From JADJPO01 sp046330955 (lineage in GTDB: Bacteria; Actinomycetota; Actinomycetes; Actinomycetales; Kineosporiaceae): a stretch of 64,000 nucleotides of DNA. Both the position numbers and the translations under genes were made by a program. Below, piece by piece: positions 8,187 to 16,119 of the stretch. Within the stretch, counting starts at the first letter, position 1; every line of letters begins with the position of its first letter. The notes beneath the pieces were generated by a model. The model did no database searches and had not been told where the DNA came from. It saw nothing but the letters and a program-made list of their open reading frames with translations. The stretch lies in contig JAXLRT010000023.1 of assembly GCA_046330955.1 (NCBI GenBank), positions 21,029-85,028 on the forward strand, written 5' to 3'.

Positions 8187-9055
8187 GACTCGCTCCTGAG
8201 CATCCGGAACTGGACGGCGACCACGGCCAGGGTCAGCAGCACCAGGATCACCACCTCGGCCTGTGCCCGGTGCAGATCGCCCAGGGTGTAGGCCCGCGAG
8301 TAGATGTCGTACATCAGCAGGTTGGTCGAGCCCTCCGGCCCGCCCTTGGTCAGCAACTGCACGGGGGCGAACACCAGGAAGTTCGAGACGGTGTCCGCGA
8401 CCAGCACGAAGGCCAGTGGCCGCCGCAGCAAGGGCAAGGTGATCGAGAAGAACTGCCGGACGCCGCCCGCGCCGTCGAGTTGGGCGGCCTCGTACAGGTC
8501 GGTGGGGATCTCGTTGATACCGGCGATCAGGAAGAGCATCCAGTAACCGACCCCGATCCAGCTCAGCAACACGATGATCGAGCCGAGGGCCTGATCGGGG
8601 GAGGTCAGGAACGGCTGGCGCGCCAGGCCCAGGCTGGCGGCGACCGCGTTGGCCAGCCCGTCGTCCGGGCGCAGGATCACGTTCCACACCACCGCCGAGA
8701 CCACCGGTGGTGCCGCGATCGGCAGGATCACCAGCGAGCGCCACAGCCGCGCCCCGGCCACGGCGCGGCGGGTGTAGAGCACGGCGAGCACCGTGGCCAG
8801 GGCGACCTGCAGCGGGTTGACGATCAGGGTGAAGGCCAACGTGACCGCCACCGACTGGCGGAAGTCGGGGTTGGCCAGCAGCTGCTGGTAGTTCTCCAGC
8901 CCGACGAATCGTGAGGTGCCCGAGGCCAGTGAGGTGCGGTAGAGGCTGTCCTTCAGGGCGCTCGCAGCCGGGAGCAGGCGCAGCATCGTCAGAGCCACGA
9001 GCGCCGGGGCCAGGAACAGTGCCGCGGCGAGCCCCCGGCTGCGAGCGGGGGTCAT
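8183..9055 (-). CDS. ABC transporter permease, MalF type (CUT1 family)
   Basis: A 290-residue membrane protein with about six transmembrane segments and the EAA-loop motif EIPTDLYEAAQLDGAGGVRQF, slightly longer in outline than in MalG. It pairs with the downstream permease to form the channel of a sugar-type importer. Both ends overlap neighbours by four bases (ATGA with the binding protein, GTGA with MalG), so the three genes are tightly coupled. Substrate is inferred only from the context: a LacI-type regulator and a nucleoside hydrolase. Confidence 0.88.
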   Translation of the reverse strand: MTPARSRGLAAALFLAPALVALTMLRLLPAASALKDSLYRTSLASGTSRFVGLENYQQLLANPDFRQSVAVTLAFTLIVNPLQVALATVLAVLYTRRAVAGARLWRSLVILPIAAPPVVSAVVWNVILRPDDGLANAVAASLGLARQPFLTSPDQALGSIIVLLSWIGVGYWMLFLIAGINEIPTDLYEAAQLDGAGGVRQFFSITLPLLRRPLAFVLVADTVSNFLVFAPVQLLTKGGPEGSTNLLMYDIYSRAYTLGDLHRAQAEVVILVLLTLAVVAVQFRMLRSES

Positions 9056-10380
9056 CGCAGCGGCTTCCAGGCCTCGTCGAGCTGGGTGGCAGCCTGCTTC
9101 AGTCGGGCCACCGGCTCGGAGCCGTTACGGATGTCGGCGAAGGCCTTGTGCAGCACCTCTTCGAACTGCACGTACCCGACGGACGTCGGCCGGGCCACGG
9201 CGGTCTGGGCGACCTCGTGCTCGATCAGGGCCGCCACCCCGGCGCTCTTGGCACCGGCCAGCGCCTCCAGCTTGGGCAGGTACTGCTTGGCTGCCTCGGT
9301 GTTGGCCGGGATGATCGTCTGGGCCTCGGTGCTGGCCAGGTTGCCCGCGGCGTCCAGGGCGGCGAACTCGATCAGGGCGCGGGCGGCGTCCTTGTTCTTC
9401 GAGGCGGGGTTGATGCCCCACGACCACGAGCCGGTCGGGGTGACCTGCTTGCCCCCGGCGAAGTACGGCATCGGGGCGATGGACCAGTCGATCTTCGACT
9501 TCGCGAAGCCACCGACGTCCCACGGGCCACCGACGAAGAAGGCCAGCTTGCCGTCGTTGAACAGCGGGCTGGTCTCGAAGCTGCCCACCCCGCGCGGCGA
9601 CAGCTTGTCGGAGAACAGCTTCCCGTACCACTGCATGGCCTTGTTCCAGCCGTCGGTGGTGACCGCCGGGGTCAACGCGTCGTCGCCGGTGATGCCCGTG
9701 CCGCCGTCGAGCGAGGCCATCAGGGGCTGCAATTGGTAGTAGTACTCGGTCTGTTCCAGCAGCAGGCCCCACTGGGTACCGGCGGCCTGGGCCTTCTTGG
9801 CCGCCTCGACGGTCTGCTCCCAGGTCCAGCGCTGAGCCGGGTCGGTCGAAGGCGGGGTGATGCCGGCCTTGGCCAGGGCGGTCTTGTTCACGAACATCAG
9901 CTGGGTGGAGTTCCAGATCGGCAGCGCCCAGAGCTTGTCGCGGAACAGGTTCACCTCGTACTGCGCCGGCGAGGTGGCGGCCTTGGTCTTGTCCTTCAGG
10001 TCCGACAGGTCCTCGAGGAAGCCCTTGGCGGCCAGTTGGGCCACGCGGGGCTGGTCGACCGTGTAGACGTCGACGGTCGTGTCCTTGGCGCCGACGCGGG
10101 ACTCGATGGTGCTGTTGAGCTGGTCGAACGGCACCTGGGTGTATTTGACGGTGTAGGTGGGGTACTTGGCCTCGAACGCGGTGATGAGCGGGGCGAAGGT
10201 CTTCGGGTCCTCCGGCCCGAGCAGGCCGATGGTGGCCGGCGCGGCGGGTCCCGACGAGGCCGGCGCGGCCGAGGTCGAGCCGGACGGCGTGGTTCCGCCG
10301 CCGGAGCAGGCGGTCGAGGTGAGGAGCAGAGCGGCGGCAACCAGAGTGGTGCCCGCCCGGGCCATGCTTCGTGGGCTCAT
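9052..10380 (-). CDS. Extracellular solute-binding lipoprotein (family 1)
   Basis: A 442-residue substrate-binding protein of the importer. The N-terminus is a lipoprotein signal peptide with lipobox LTSTAC, followed by a Gly/Ser/Thr/Pro-rich linker, so it is anchored to the outer face of the membrane. The body (PATIGLLGPEDPKTFAPLI onward) resembles sugar-binding proteins of family 1. The ATG at 10380 is preferred over an upstream start at 10419 because AAAGG lies about ten bases before it and the signal peptide then has normal length. It is the first gene of the operon and lies downstream of the double palindrome. Confidence 0.87.
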   Translation of the reverse strand: MSPRSMARAGTTLVAAALLLTSTACSGGGTTPSGSTSAAPASSGPAAPATIGLLGPEDPKTFAPLITAFEAKYPTYTVKYTQVPFDQLNSTIESRVGAKDTTVDVYTVDQPRVAQLAAKGFLEDLSDLKDKTKAATSPAQYEVNLFRDKLWALPIWNSTQLMFVNKTALAKAGITPPSTDPAQRWTWEQTVEAAKKAQAAGTQWGLLLEQTEYYYQLQPLMASLDGGTGITGDDALTPAVTTDGWNKAMQWYGKLFSDKLSPRGVGSFETSPLFNDGKLAFFVGGPWDVGGFAKSKIDWSIAPMPYFAGGKQVTPTGSWSWGINPASKNKDAARALIEFAALDAAGNLASTEAQTIIPANTEAAKQYLPKLEALAGAKSAGVAALIEHEVAQTAVARPTSVGYVQFEEVLHKAFADIRNGSEPVARLKQAATQLDEAWKPLR

Positions 10381-10483
10381 GAGCCATTGCCTTTCGTGAT
10401 GGCTGCAGATCGTGACCATGTCTGACGTGATGTCCCGTTTGGTGGGCTGCAGCGCGGGGGTCGACCCTGCGGGAGGAGCTAGG

Positions 10484-10514
10484 AATCTAAGCGCTTAGAC
10501 TAAGCGCTTAGATT
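10484..10514. promoter_or_regulatory. Nested 31-bp palindrome: two LacI-type operators
   Basis: Two palindromes lie side by side: TCTAAGCGCTTAGA (10486-10499) and CTAAGCGCTTAG (10500-10511). Their centres are 13 bp apart, and the whole stretch 10484-10514 is itself a perfect inverted repeat around base 10499. The central CG and A/T-rich flanks are typical of LacI/GalR-family operators. It lies 104 bases upstream of the binding-protein gene and 89 bases upstream of the divergent LacI-type gene, so it probably controls both. Confidence 0.8.
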
Positions 10515-10602
10515 GTAGGATTGCAACGACCGTTACCGAACCGAGACAGCCTCGGTGCCCAGCACATGGTGAGGCCGGGACAGTCCGGGGGAGAGTGGGA
10601 AC

Positions 10603-11607
10603 GTGGCCACAGCACGCGACGTCGCGCGACTCGCCGGTACCTCGACAGCAGTTGTCTCCTACGTCTTCAACGACGGCCCGCGTCCGGTGGCTGCCGCCAC
10701 GCGGGAGCGGGTGCTGGCGGCCGCCGCCGAGCTCGGCTACCTGCCGAATGCGCTGGCCCGCTCATTGAGTGCGGGCCGAACCCACTCGCTCGGCCTGATC
10801 GTCCCGGACATCTGCAACCCCTACTTCGCCGAACTTGCCCGGGCCATCGAGGACGTCGCGGCGGCCTCCGGCAATCTGTTGCTCATCGCCGACTCGGCCC
10901 TGTCACCCGAGCAGGAGGCGCGCCATCGGCGTTCGCTCATCGAGCGGCAGGTGGACGGCGCGGTGGTGATCTCGGTGAGCGACACCCCCGACTTCGCCGA
11001 GTTCGTGGCCGCGTCGACCCCGGTGGTGGTGCTGCACCCGATCGCGGCGCGGCAGGCGGCGTCCTCGTTGACCATCGACTTCGTGCGAGCAGCCGAGTAC
11101 GCCACCCGGCATCTGCTCGAGCACGGCTACGACAGCCTCGCGTTGCTCATCGGCCCGACCGACTCGGTGGGCGCGGGGGAGCACCGGGTGGGCTTCCGTC
11201 GGGCTCTGGGTGCCCACCCACAGGTGAGCGCCGCCGAGTGGCGATCGCCGATCTCGCGGTTCGCCGCCGCGCAGGAGGCGCAACGGCAGCTGTCGGCGGC
11301 CACGCGCCCGCGGGCGATCTACTGCTCGACCGATGAGCAGGCGTTCGGAGTGTTGTTCGCTGCGCACTGCCTGGGGCTGCGGGTGCCCGAGGATCTGGCC
11401 GTGGTGGGCTTCGACGGTACCGAGAACTGCCAGGTCTCGATTCCGGCACTCACCACGGTGCACCAGCCGCGGCGCGCCTATGCCGAGCGAGCTGTGCAGC
11501 TCCTGGTGGAACACCAGCCCGGTGATGACCCGGTGCACGAGATGCTCGAGTGGGAATTCGTCATTCGCCACTCGTGCGGCTGCCCAACTGCTGTGTCAGG
11601 GACCTAG
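10603..11607 (+). CDS. LacI-family transcriptional regulator
   Basis: A 334-residue repressor. Residues 1-50 form the LacI helix-turn-helix and hinge helix (ATARDVARLAGTSTAVVSYV, then PNALARSLSAGRT), and the rest is a periplasmic-binding-like sensor domain with SLGLIVPDICNPYFAEL. The GTG start has a GGGAGAG ribosome site. It is divergent from the ABC importer operon across the tandem palindrome, so it most likely represses that operon and itself, with an imported sugar or nucleoside as inducer. Confidence 0.92.
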   Translation: MATARDVARLAGTSTAVVSYVFNDGPRPVAAATRERVLAAAAELGYLPNALARSLSAGRTHSLGLIVPDICNPYFAELARAIEDVAAASGNLLLIADSALSPEQEARHRRSLIERQVDGAVVISVSDTPDFAEFVAASTPVVVLHPIAARQAASSLTIDFVRAAEYATRHLLEHGYDSLALLIGPTDSVGAGEHRVGFRRALGAHPQVSAAEWRSPISRFAAAQEAQRQLSAATRPRAIYCSTDEQAFGVLFAAHCLGLRVPEDLAVVGFDGTENCQVSIPALTTVHQPRRAYAERAVQLLVEHQPGDDPVHEMLEWEFVIRHSCGCPTAVSGT

Positions 11608-11640
11608 CCTGGGCGGAATGTGACGGCGCGAGGAGGGGCC

Positions 11641-12036
11641 ATGCCGATGCCGCTGGGGATCACATGGTTCAACCGACGATTCCTCAACCCGGTGATGCTG
11701 AAGCTCGTCGGGCTGGCGTCGCTGGTCGACCTCGAACACGTGGGTCGGGTGTCGGGCAGGGTGCTGCACACCCCGCTGATGGCCTTCCGGGACGGCGACG
11801 AGGTCACCGTGGCGCTGACCTACGGCTCCGAGGTGCAGTGGTTGAAGAACGTGCGGGCGGCGGGCGGGGCGCGGATGCGTTTCGGGCGGGACGTCGTCCA
11901 GCTGGGACCGCCTCGCGTGCTGGATGCCGAGACCGGTCTGGCGAGGGTGTCTCAGCCGCAGCGGAGTCTGCTGCGCTGGCCGATCCAGTGCCACGAGTTC
12001 GTCGCGCTGCCGGTGCTGCCGGACGATCCACGATGA
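11641..12036 (+). CDS. DDN-family deazaflavin (F420)-dependent nitroreductase-like protein
   Basis: A small (131-residue) split-barrel protein of the deazaflavin-dependent nitroreductase family; relatives bind F420 and reduce diverse substrates. The pattern LEHVGRVSGRVLHTPLM followed by WLKNVRAAGGARM is typical. The ATG at 11641 has GGAGG at 11631; an upstream GTG at 11620 would be a leaderless alternative after the TAGCCT box at 11605. Its stop overlaps the next gene in ATGA. The physiological substrate is unknown. Confidence 0.8.
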   Translation: MPMPLGITWFNRRFLNPVMLKLVGLASLVDLEHVGRVSGRVLHTPLMAFRDGDEVTVALTYGSEVQWLKNVRAAGGARMRFGRDVVQLGPPRVLDAETGLARVSQPQRSLLRWPIQCHEFVALPVLPDDPR

Positions 12037-12593
12037 CTCCGGCCGATTCCGGGGGGCAGGTCGAGACGCCGGAGCCGGTCCGGGAATCGGCTCTGCTGGT
12101 GGTGATCGGCGAGGCGGAGCGGGCTGTCGGCCCGCTGCGGGCCCGGCTGGACGACGCCGCCGGGCTGCAGATTCCCGCGCACGTCACCGTGTTGTGGCCG
12201 TTCTTGCCGGCAGACGCGATCGACCAGCCGGTTCTGGATCGCCTCGCGGGGATCTTCGCGGATTGCGCGTCCTTCGACGTGCGCTTCGAGCGCACGGCGT
12301 GGTTCGGCGACACGGTGCTCTGGCTCGCCCCGCAGCCTCGAGAGCCATTCGTCGAGCTGACGCGAGCCGTGTGGGACGCCTACCCGCAGTGCCCGCCCTA
12401 CCGCGGTCGTCACGCGGGGGAGCACCCCCACCTGACCATCGGGGATCGCCGGCCGCTGGCGGAGCTGGTGCAGGCCGAGCGAACGGTGATGCCACTGCTC
12501 CCGATCTCGGCGCGGGTCGAACAGGTGACCTTGATGACGCAGGAGGCCACGCAGGGCAGCTGGGCGGTGAGGACCACCTTCCCGTTGGGGTGA
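12033..12593 (+). CDS. 2H phosphoesterase (2'-5' RNA ligase superfamily)
   Basis: A 186-residue protein with both signature histidine motifs of the 2H superfamily: HVTVLWPF near residue 50 and HPHLTIG near residue 131. Members hydrolyse cyclic phosphodiesters or 2'-5' linkages in RNA or nucleotides. The start ATG overlaps the stop of the DDN-like gene, suggesting translational coupling. The natural substrate cannot be predicted. Confidence 0.8.
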   Translation: MTPADSGGQVETPEPVRESALLVVIGEAERAVGPLRARLDDAAGLQIPAHVTVLWPFLPADAIDQPVLDRLAGIFADCASFDVRFERTAWFGDTVLWLAPQPREPFVELTRAVWDAYPQCPPYRGRHAGEHPHLTIGDRRPLAELVQAERTVMPLLPISARVEQVTLMTQEATQGSWAVRTTFPLG

Positions 12594-12605
12594 AGAATCG
12601 CCCTC

Positions 12606-13408
12606 ATGATGATTCGACCCGCCACCCTCGCGGCGATCGCACGCGGCGAGGTGGACCTGGCCTTTCGGCGGTGGGACCGGCCGCGGGTGGTGGTCGGCAC
12701 CCGGATGCGCACCGCGGTCGGCGTCCTCGAGGTGACCTCGGTCGACCGGGTCGCGCCGAGCCGGATCACGGCCGCCGAGGCGCGACGCGCGGGTGAGGCT
12801 TCACTGGCGGCGTTGCGAAAAGCCTTGGAGGCCAAGGCGGATCGGCAGGTCTTCCGGGTGGGGTTACGGTTCGGCGGTGAGGATCCGCGCGCGCGGCGCT
12901 GCGCCGCAGCGTGCCATCGGCCGAGGAGATCGCCGAGATCCGCCGGCGCCTCGACCGGTTGGACCGGGCCTCGGCCATCGGTCCGTGGACGGCGGCCACG
13001 CTGGCGGCGATCGATGCCTCGCCGGGGGTGCGGGCGCCGGACCTGGCGGCCGGCTTCGGGCGCGATACCCCCAGCTTCAAGCGCGACGTCCGCAAGTTGA
13101 AGGAGCTCGGGCTGACCGAGTCGCTCGACATCGGGTACCGGCTCTCGGCGCGCGGGATCGCCGTGGTGGACGGCGGCGGGCCGGCACGTGATCGGCCGGA
13201 GCCGCCGTCCGGCACCTCGCTGCCCCGGATCGGTGCCCCGGCGAGCCGCGCGCTGACCGCTGCCGGGTTCACGACGCTCGAGAGCCTGGACGGCGTGAAG
13301 GTGGCGGAGTTGCTCGCGCTGCACGGTGTCGGGCCGATCGCGATCGAGCGGCTGCGCCCGGCCTTGGCCGCCGCTCGGACTCGCCTTTGCGGGGGAGTGA
13401 GGGCGTAG
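12606..13408 (+). pseudogene. ASCH-like/HhH protein gene split by a one-base frameshift
   Basis: Two open frames, 12606 to about 12890 and about 12890 to 13408, read together as one protein that I recognise from actinobacteria. The N-terminal part (IRPATLAAIARGEVDLAFRR to VFRVGLRFGGEDPRA) is ASCH-like; the second part (AEEIAEIRRRLDRLDR, then FKRDVRKLKELGLTESL) is winged-helix-like, and a helix-hairpin-helix (LLALHGVGPIAIERL) closes it. The frames meet at a (CG)5 tract at 12886-12895, where one missing base would restore the reading frame. This may be a true mutation, a sequencing error in a GC repeat, or less likely a recoding site. Confidence 0.75.
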
Positions 13409-13424
13409 CTGGCACACTCGATCG

Positions 13425-14003
13425 ATGCGCGTGCCCGTCGTCCCGTATGACCCGGCGTGGGTCGAGGCGTTCGAGCGCATCCGTTCCGAGGTGCTCTCGG
13501 CGCTGGGTGAGGTCGCGGTCGATGCTGTCGAGCACGTGGGCAGCACGGCGGTGGTGGGATTGGTTGCCAAACCGGTGATCGATGTGGACGTCGTCGTCCC
13601 GGAGCATCAGGTCGAGGCGGCGATCGTGGCCCTGGGCGCCATCGGGTATCGGCATCGTGGTGAGCTGGGCATTCCCGACCGCCACGCGTTCAGGGCGCCC
13701 GCGGGTGGGCCGGCGCGGCATGTCTACGTTTGCGTCGCCGGGTCACTGGCGCTGCGCAACCACCTGGCGGTGCGGGACACCTTGCGCCGCGACGCTGGCT
13801 TGCGAGCCGAGTATGCCGCCGTGAAATGCGCTCTGGCAGAACGGGATCTCGACTCCATGGACGAGTACCTCGCCGGCAAGAACGCCGTCCTGCACAAGAT
13901 CCTGGACGCTGCCGGGTTGGCGTCGGACGAGATCGGGGCGATTGCCGCGGTGAACCCGGCCGAGTGGGTCTGGAAGAGGCGGCAGGGTGACTATGCGACC
14001 TGA
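13425..14003 (+). CDS. GrpB family protein (UPF0157, nucleotidyltransferase fold)
   Basis: A 192-residue protein of the GrpB/UPF0157 family, related in fold to nucleotidyltransferases. The signature VEHVGSTAVVGLVAKPVIDV is near residues 31-50 and carries the GS motif and acidic residues; HVYVCVAGSLALRNHL follows. Biochemical function in the family is poorly defined. The ATG starts shortly after the frameshifted ASCH-like gene. The 3' end overlaps the convergent DUF3224 gene by 13 bases. Confidence 0.85.
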   Translation: MRVPVVPYDPAWVEAFERIRSEVLSALGEVAVDAVEHVGSTAVVGLVAKPVIDVDVVVPEHQVEAAIVALGAIGYRHRGELGIPDRHAFRAPAGGPARHVYVCVAGSLALRNHLAVRDTLRRDAGLRAEYAAVKCALAERDLDSMDEYLAGKNAVLHKILDAAGLASDEIGAIAAVNPAEWVWKRRQGDYAT

Positions 14004-14401
14004 CCGAGGTCGTAGTTCAACGTGACGCGATGCGTCCCGGCGTCGATCACCAGGTCGATGGCGCCGGTGATGCCCGTCAGCTCAGCGGTTCCCGAGCCAG
14101 GCACCAGCTCGTACCGCAGCTCGTAGTCGCCCTGGTTCATGGTCCCGAACTGGTGCAGGGCCACCTGGCCAGGGCGCCCGTCGATGGTGCCGTCGAACAC
14201 CTCGAGGGCGACGTAGCCGGCGTTGCCGGTCTGCGGGTCACCCGCCGAGAGCATGACGCCGCGACTGCCGCCCTGCATGCCGCCCGACCAGGTCTTGGTG
14301 AAGTCGAACCGGCCGGTGGACTCGAGCAGGCCATCGCCGGGCACCAGGTCGATCGAGAACTCGGCGGTGGTCTGGTGGCTCGAGGCGCTCTCGGAGGTCA
14401 T
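13991..14401 (-). CDS. DUF3224 family protein
   Basis: A 136-residue protein of the DUF3224 family, seen in the blocks FTKTWSGGMQGGSRGVMLSA, GYVALEVFDGTIDGRPG and FGTMNQGDYELRYELVPGSGT. The fold is a small beta-barrel; no enzymatic role is known to me. A TAGGGT box ends six bases before the ATG, predicting a leaderless mRNA. Confidence 0.82.
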   Translation of the reverse strand: MTSESASSHQTTAEFSIDLVPGDGLLESTGRFDFTKTWSGGMQGGSRGVMLSAGDPQTGNAGYVALEVFDGTIDGRPGQVALHQFGTMNQGDYELRYELVPGSGTAELTGITGAIDLVIDAGTHRVTLNYDLGQVA

Positions 14402-14407
14402 GATCGA

Positions 14408-14413
14408 ACCCTA
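14408..14413 (-). promoter_or_regulatory. Leaderless-type -10 box of the DUF3224 gene
   Basis: TAGGGT on the minus strand, six bases from the ATG at 14401, with no ribosome-binding site between. Confidence 0.5.
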
Positions 14414-14421
14414 ACCGGCGT

Positions 14422-14922
14422 TCACAACCGCAGCTTGAACCCCTCGTGCGAGGCAGTGAATCCGAGGCCGGTGTAGAGCCGGTGGGAGTCGGTGCGGGAC
14501 TTGTCGCTGGTGAGCTGTACCAACGCACATCCACGGTGACGCGCCTCGTCGATGGCCCACGAGAGCAGGGCGTTGCCGACGCCATGCCCGCGGAGCTGCT
14601 CGTGCACCCGCACGGCCTCGATCTGGGCGCGCAGGGCACCGCGACGAGCCAAGCCGGGGATCAGGGAGAGTTGCAGCGTCCCGATGATGCGACCTTCGTG
14701 TTCGGCCACCACCAGCGTCTCGCCGGCATCGGTGTCGATGGCCCGGAACGCCGTCAGGTAGCCCGCCTGATCGGCCTCGCTGCGGACGCCGTCGCGGTGG
14801 GTGCCGAGCTGGTCGGCGGCGATCAGGTCGACGATCGCCGGGACGTCGTCCGCCCGCGCCCGCCTCACGGTCGCCGCGAGGACGCCGACCGCGAAGCTGT
14901 GGGGGAGTGGCACGACCGCCAT
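14422..14922 (-). CDS. GNAT family N-acetyltransferase
   Basis: A 166-residue GNAT. The acetyl-CoA motif A is visible as QIEAVRVHEQLRGHGVGNAL and the terminal YTGLGF motif is present. The substrate is unknown. The first 18 residues before TVRRARADD are unlike the family and the true start may be further in (GTG at RRARADD). The gene follows a decayed gene and a strong hairpin that may act as terminator or operator for it. Confidence 0.82.
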   Translation of the reverse strand: MAVVPLPHSFAVGVLAATVRRARADDVPAIVDLIAADQLGTHRDGVRSEADQAGYLTAFRAIDTDAGETLVVAEHEGRIIGTLQLSLIPGLARRGALRAQIEAVRVHEQLRGHGVGNALLSWAIDEARHRGCALVQLTSDKSRTDSHRLYTGLGFTASHEGFKLRL

Positions 14923-14943
14923 CGTCGTCGCTCGCGCCGTTAT

Positions 14944-14983
14944 CGGGTGCCAAACGCGGTCTATACACCGCGTTTGGCACCCG
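14944..14983. repeat. Perfect 17-bp inverted repeat with 6-base loop
   Basis: The left arm 14944-14960 contains GGTGCCAAACGCGGT and the right arm 14967-14983 is its exact reverse complement; the loop is CTATAC. It lies four bases after the stop of the decayed antitoxin/GNAT frame and 21 bases before the GNAT start, both on the minus strand. No T-run follows. It may be a terminator, an operator or a mobile palindrome. Confidence 0.7.
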
Positions 14984-14987
14984 CGAG

Positions 14988-15353
14988 TCAGAGTCGGTCA
15001 GGCCCGGGCGGCAGATCTCGGCGCATGCAGACGCGTGGCCACCGGTCCAGGCCATGAGCTACCTCGTGCTCGCGAATCGCCTGCAATCCAGGGCCGCAGG
15101 CGGCGTCGTCCACGATGCGAAAGCCGCAGTTGCGGGCGTAGTAGGGCGCATTCCACGGGACATCTCGGAAGGTGGTGAGCGTCAGCGCTGAGATCCCCCG
15201 GGCCGCTGCCTCCGCGGCGGCCCACTCGTCGGTGCTGTTCGTGGCGTTCGAGCGCCTCGTGCAGCGCCTCACGCATGGCCTCCGTGGCCGACGTCCCGCG
15301 CTGTGCGGCCAGGATCCTGGCCAACGTCGCACCTCGGGGTCCTTGATGCTCAT
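14988..15353 (-). pseudogene. Decayed antitoxin start fused to a GNAT C-terminus
   Basis: The frame opens as MSIKDPEVRR, the start of a VapB/Psk-type antitoxin. The expected continuation (LARILAAQRGTSATEAMREA) lies in the neighbouring frame, which indicates a one-base deletion near 15323. Downstream the first frame encodes ISALTLTTFRDVPWNAPYYA and WPRVCMRRDL, the last third of a GNAT acetyltransferase without its N-terminal part. So the 121-codon frame joins remnants of two unrelated genes. I do not expect a functional product. Confidence 0.65.
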
Positions 15354-15356
15354 GGC

Positions 15357-16109
15357 TCAATGCCACTGGCCGCGGTCGACGAGCACTTGTCGCAGGACGG
15401 CGGGCCGGTCGGTCATCAGTCCGTCGACGCCCAGATCGAGCAGCCGGTGCATCTCGTCGGCGTCGTTGATGGTCCACGCGTGCACCTGCCAGCCCCGGCG
15501 ACGGGCCCGGGCGACCGTGCGCGCCGTGACCACCTTCAGTCCTCGGTGGGTCACCGGGACCTGGGCCACCAGTGCCGAGGTGGCCATGGGGATTCCGCTG
15601 ACCCAGGAGGCTGCCTCGCGGGTGCCGAGGCTGGTGCAGAGCTCCGAGCCCAGCGCCCGTCGGACCCGACGCAGCCGGGCGTCGCTGAACGAGCCGATGC
15701 ACACCCGGTGCAGGGCGGAGCACCTGCGGAGGGTGTCGACCAGGGCGGGGACGGCGCCGTCCACCTTGCAGTCGATGTTCCACCGGGCCTGCGGCCACGC
15801 CCCGAGCAGATCCTCGAGCAGCGGGATCGGCGCCTGGCCCTCGACCAGGGCGGTGCGGACCTGGGACCACGGCAGCTGCGAGATCCGGCCGGGGCGAGCA
15901 CAGGTGCGCGAGAGGTCCTCGTCGTGAAAGGCGACCAGCACGCCGTCCGCGGTCACGTGAACATCGGTCTCGAGGTAGGTGAAGCCGAGGCCGATGGCGT
16001 ACTCGAAGGCGGGTGCGGTGTTCTCGGGGGCCTCGCTGGCTCCGCCGCGATGGGCGAACGCGAGCGGCCCGGGCCATTCCAGGTAGGGGTGCCTCGCCAT
16101 GCCTCCCAT
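15357..16109 (-). CDS. Glycerophosphodiester phosphodiesterase
   Basis: A 250-residue GDPD-family enzyme that hydrolyses deacylated phospholipids to glycerol-3-phosphate and an alcohol. The catalytic signature AFAHRGGASEAPENTAPAF is at residues 17-35, with the metal-binding ETDVHVTADG near residue 47 and a second catalytic HDEDL following. No signal peptide is seen, so it is cytoplasmic. ATG at 16109 or 16100 could be used; neither has a well-placed ribosome site. The gene ends three bases before the decayed antitoxin frame. Confidence 0.9.
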   Translation of the reverse strand: MGGMARHPYLEWPGPLAFAHRGGASEAPENTAPAFEYAIGLGFTYLETDVHVTADGVLVAFHDEDLSRTCARPGRISQLPWSQVRTALVEGQAPIPLLEDLLGAWPQARWNIDCKVDGAVPALVDTLRRCSALHRVCIGSFSDARLRRVRRALGSELCTSLGTREAASWVSGIPMATSALVAQVPVTHRGLKVVTARTVARARRRGWQVHAWTINDADEMHRLLDLGVDGLMTDRPAVLRQVLVDRGQWH

Positions 16110-16119
16110 CGTTCACTGC

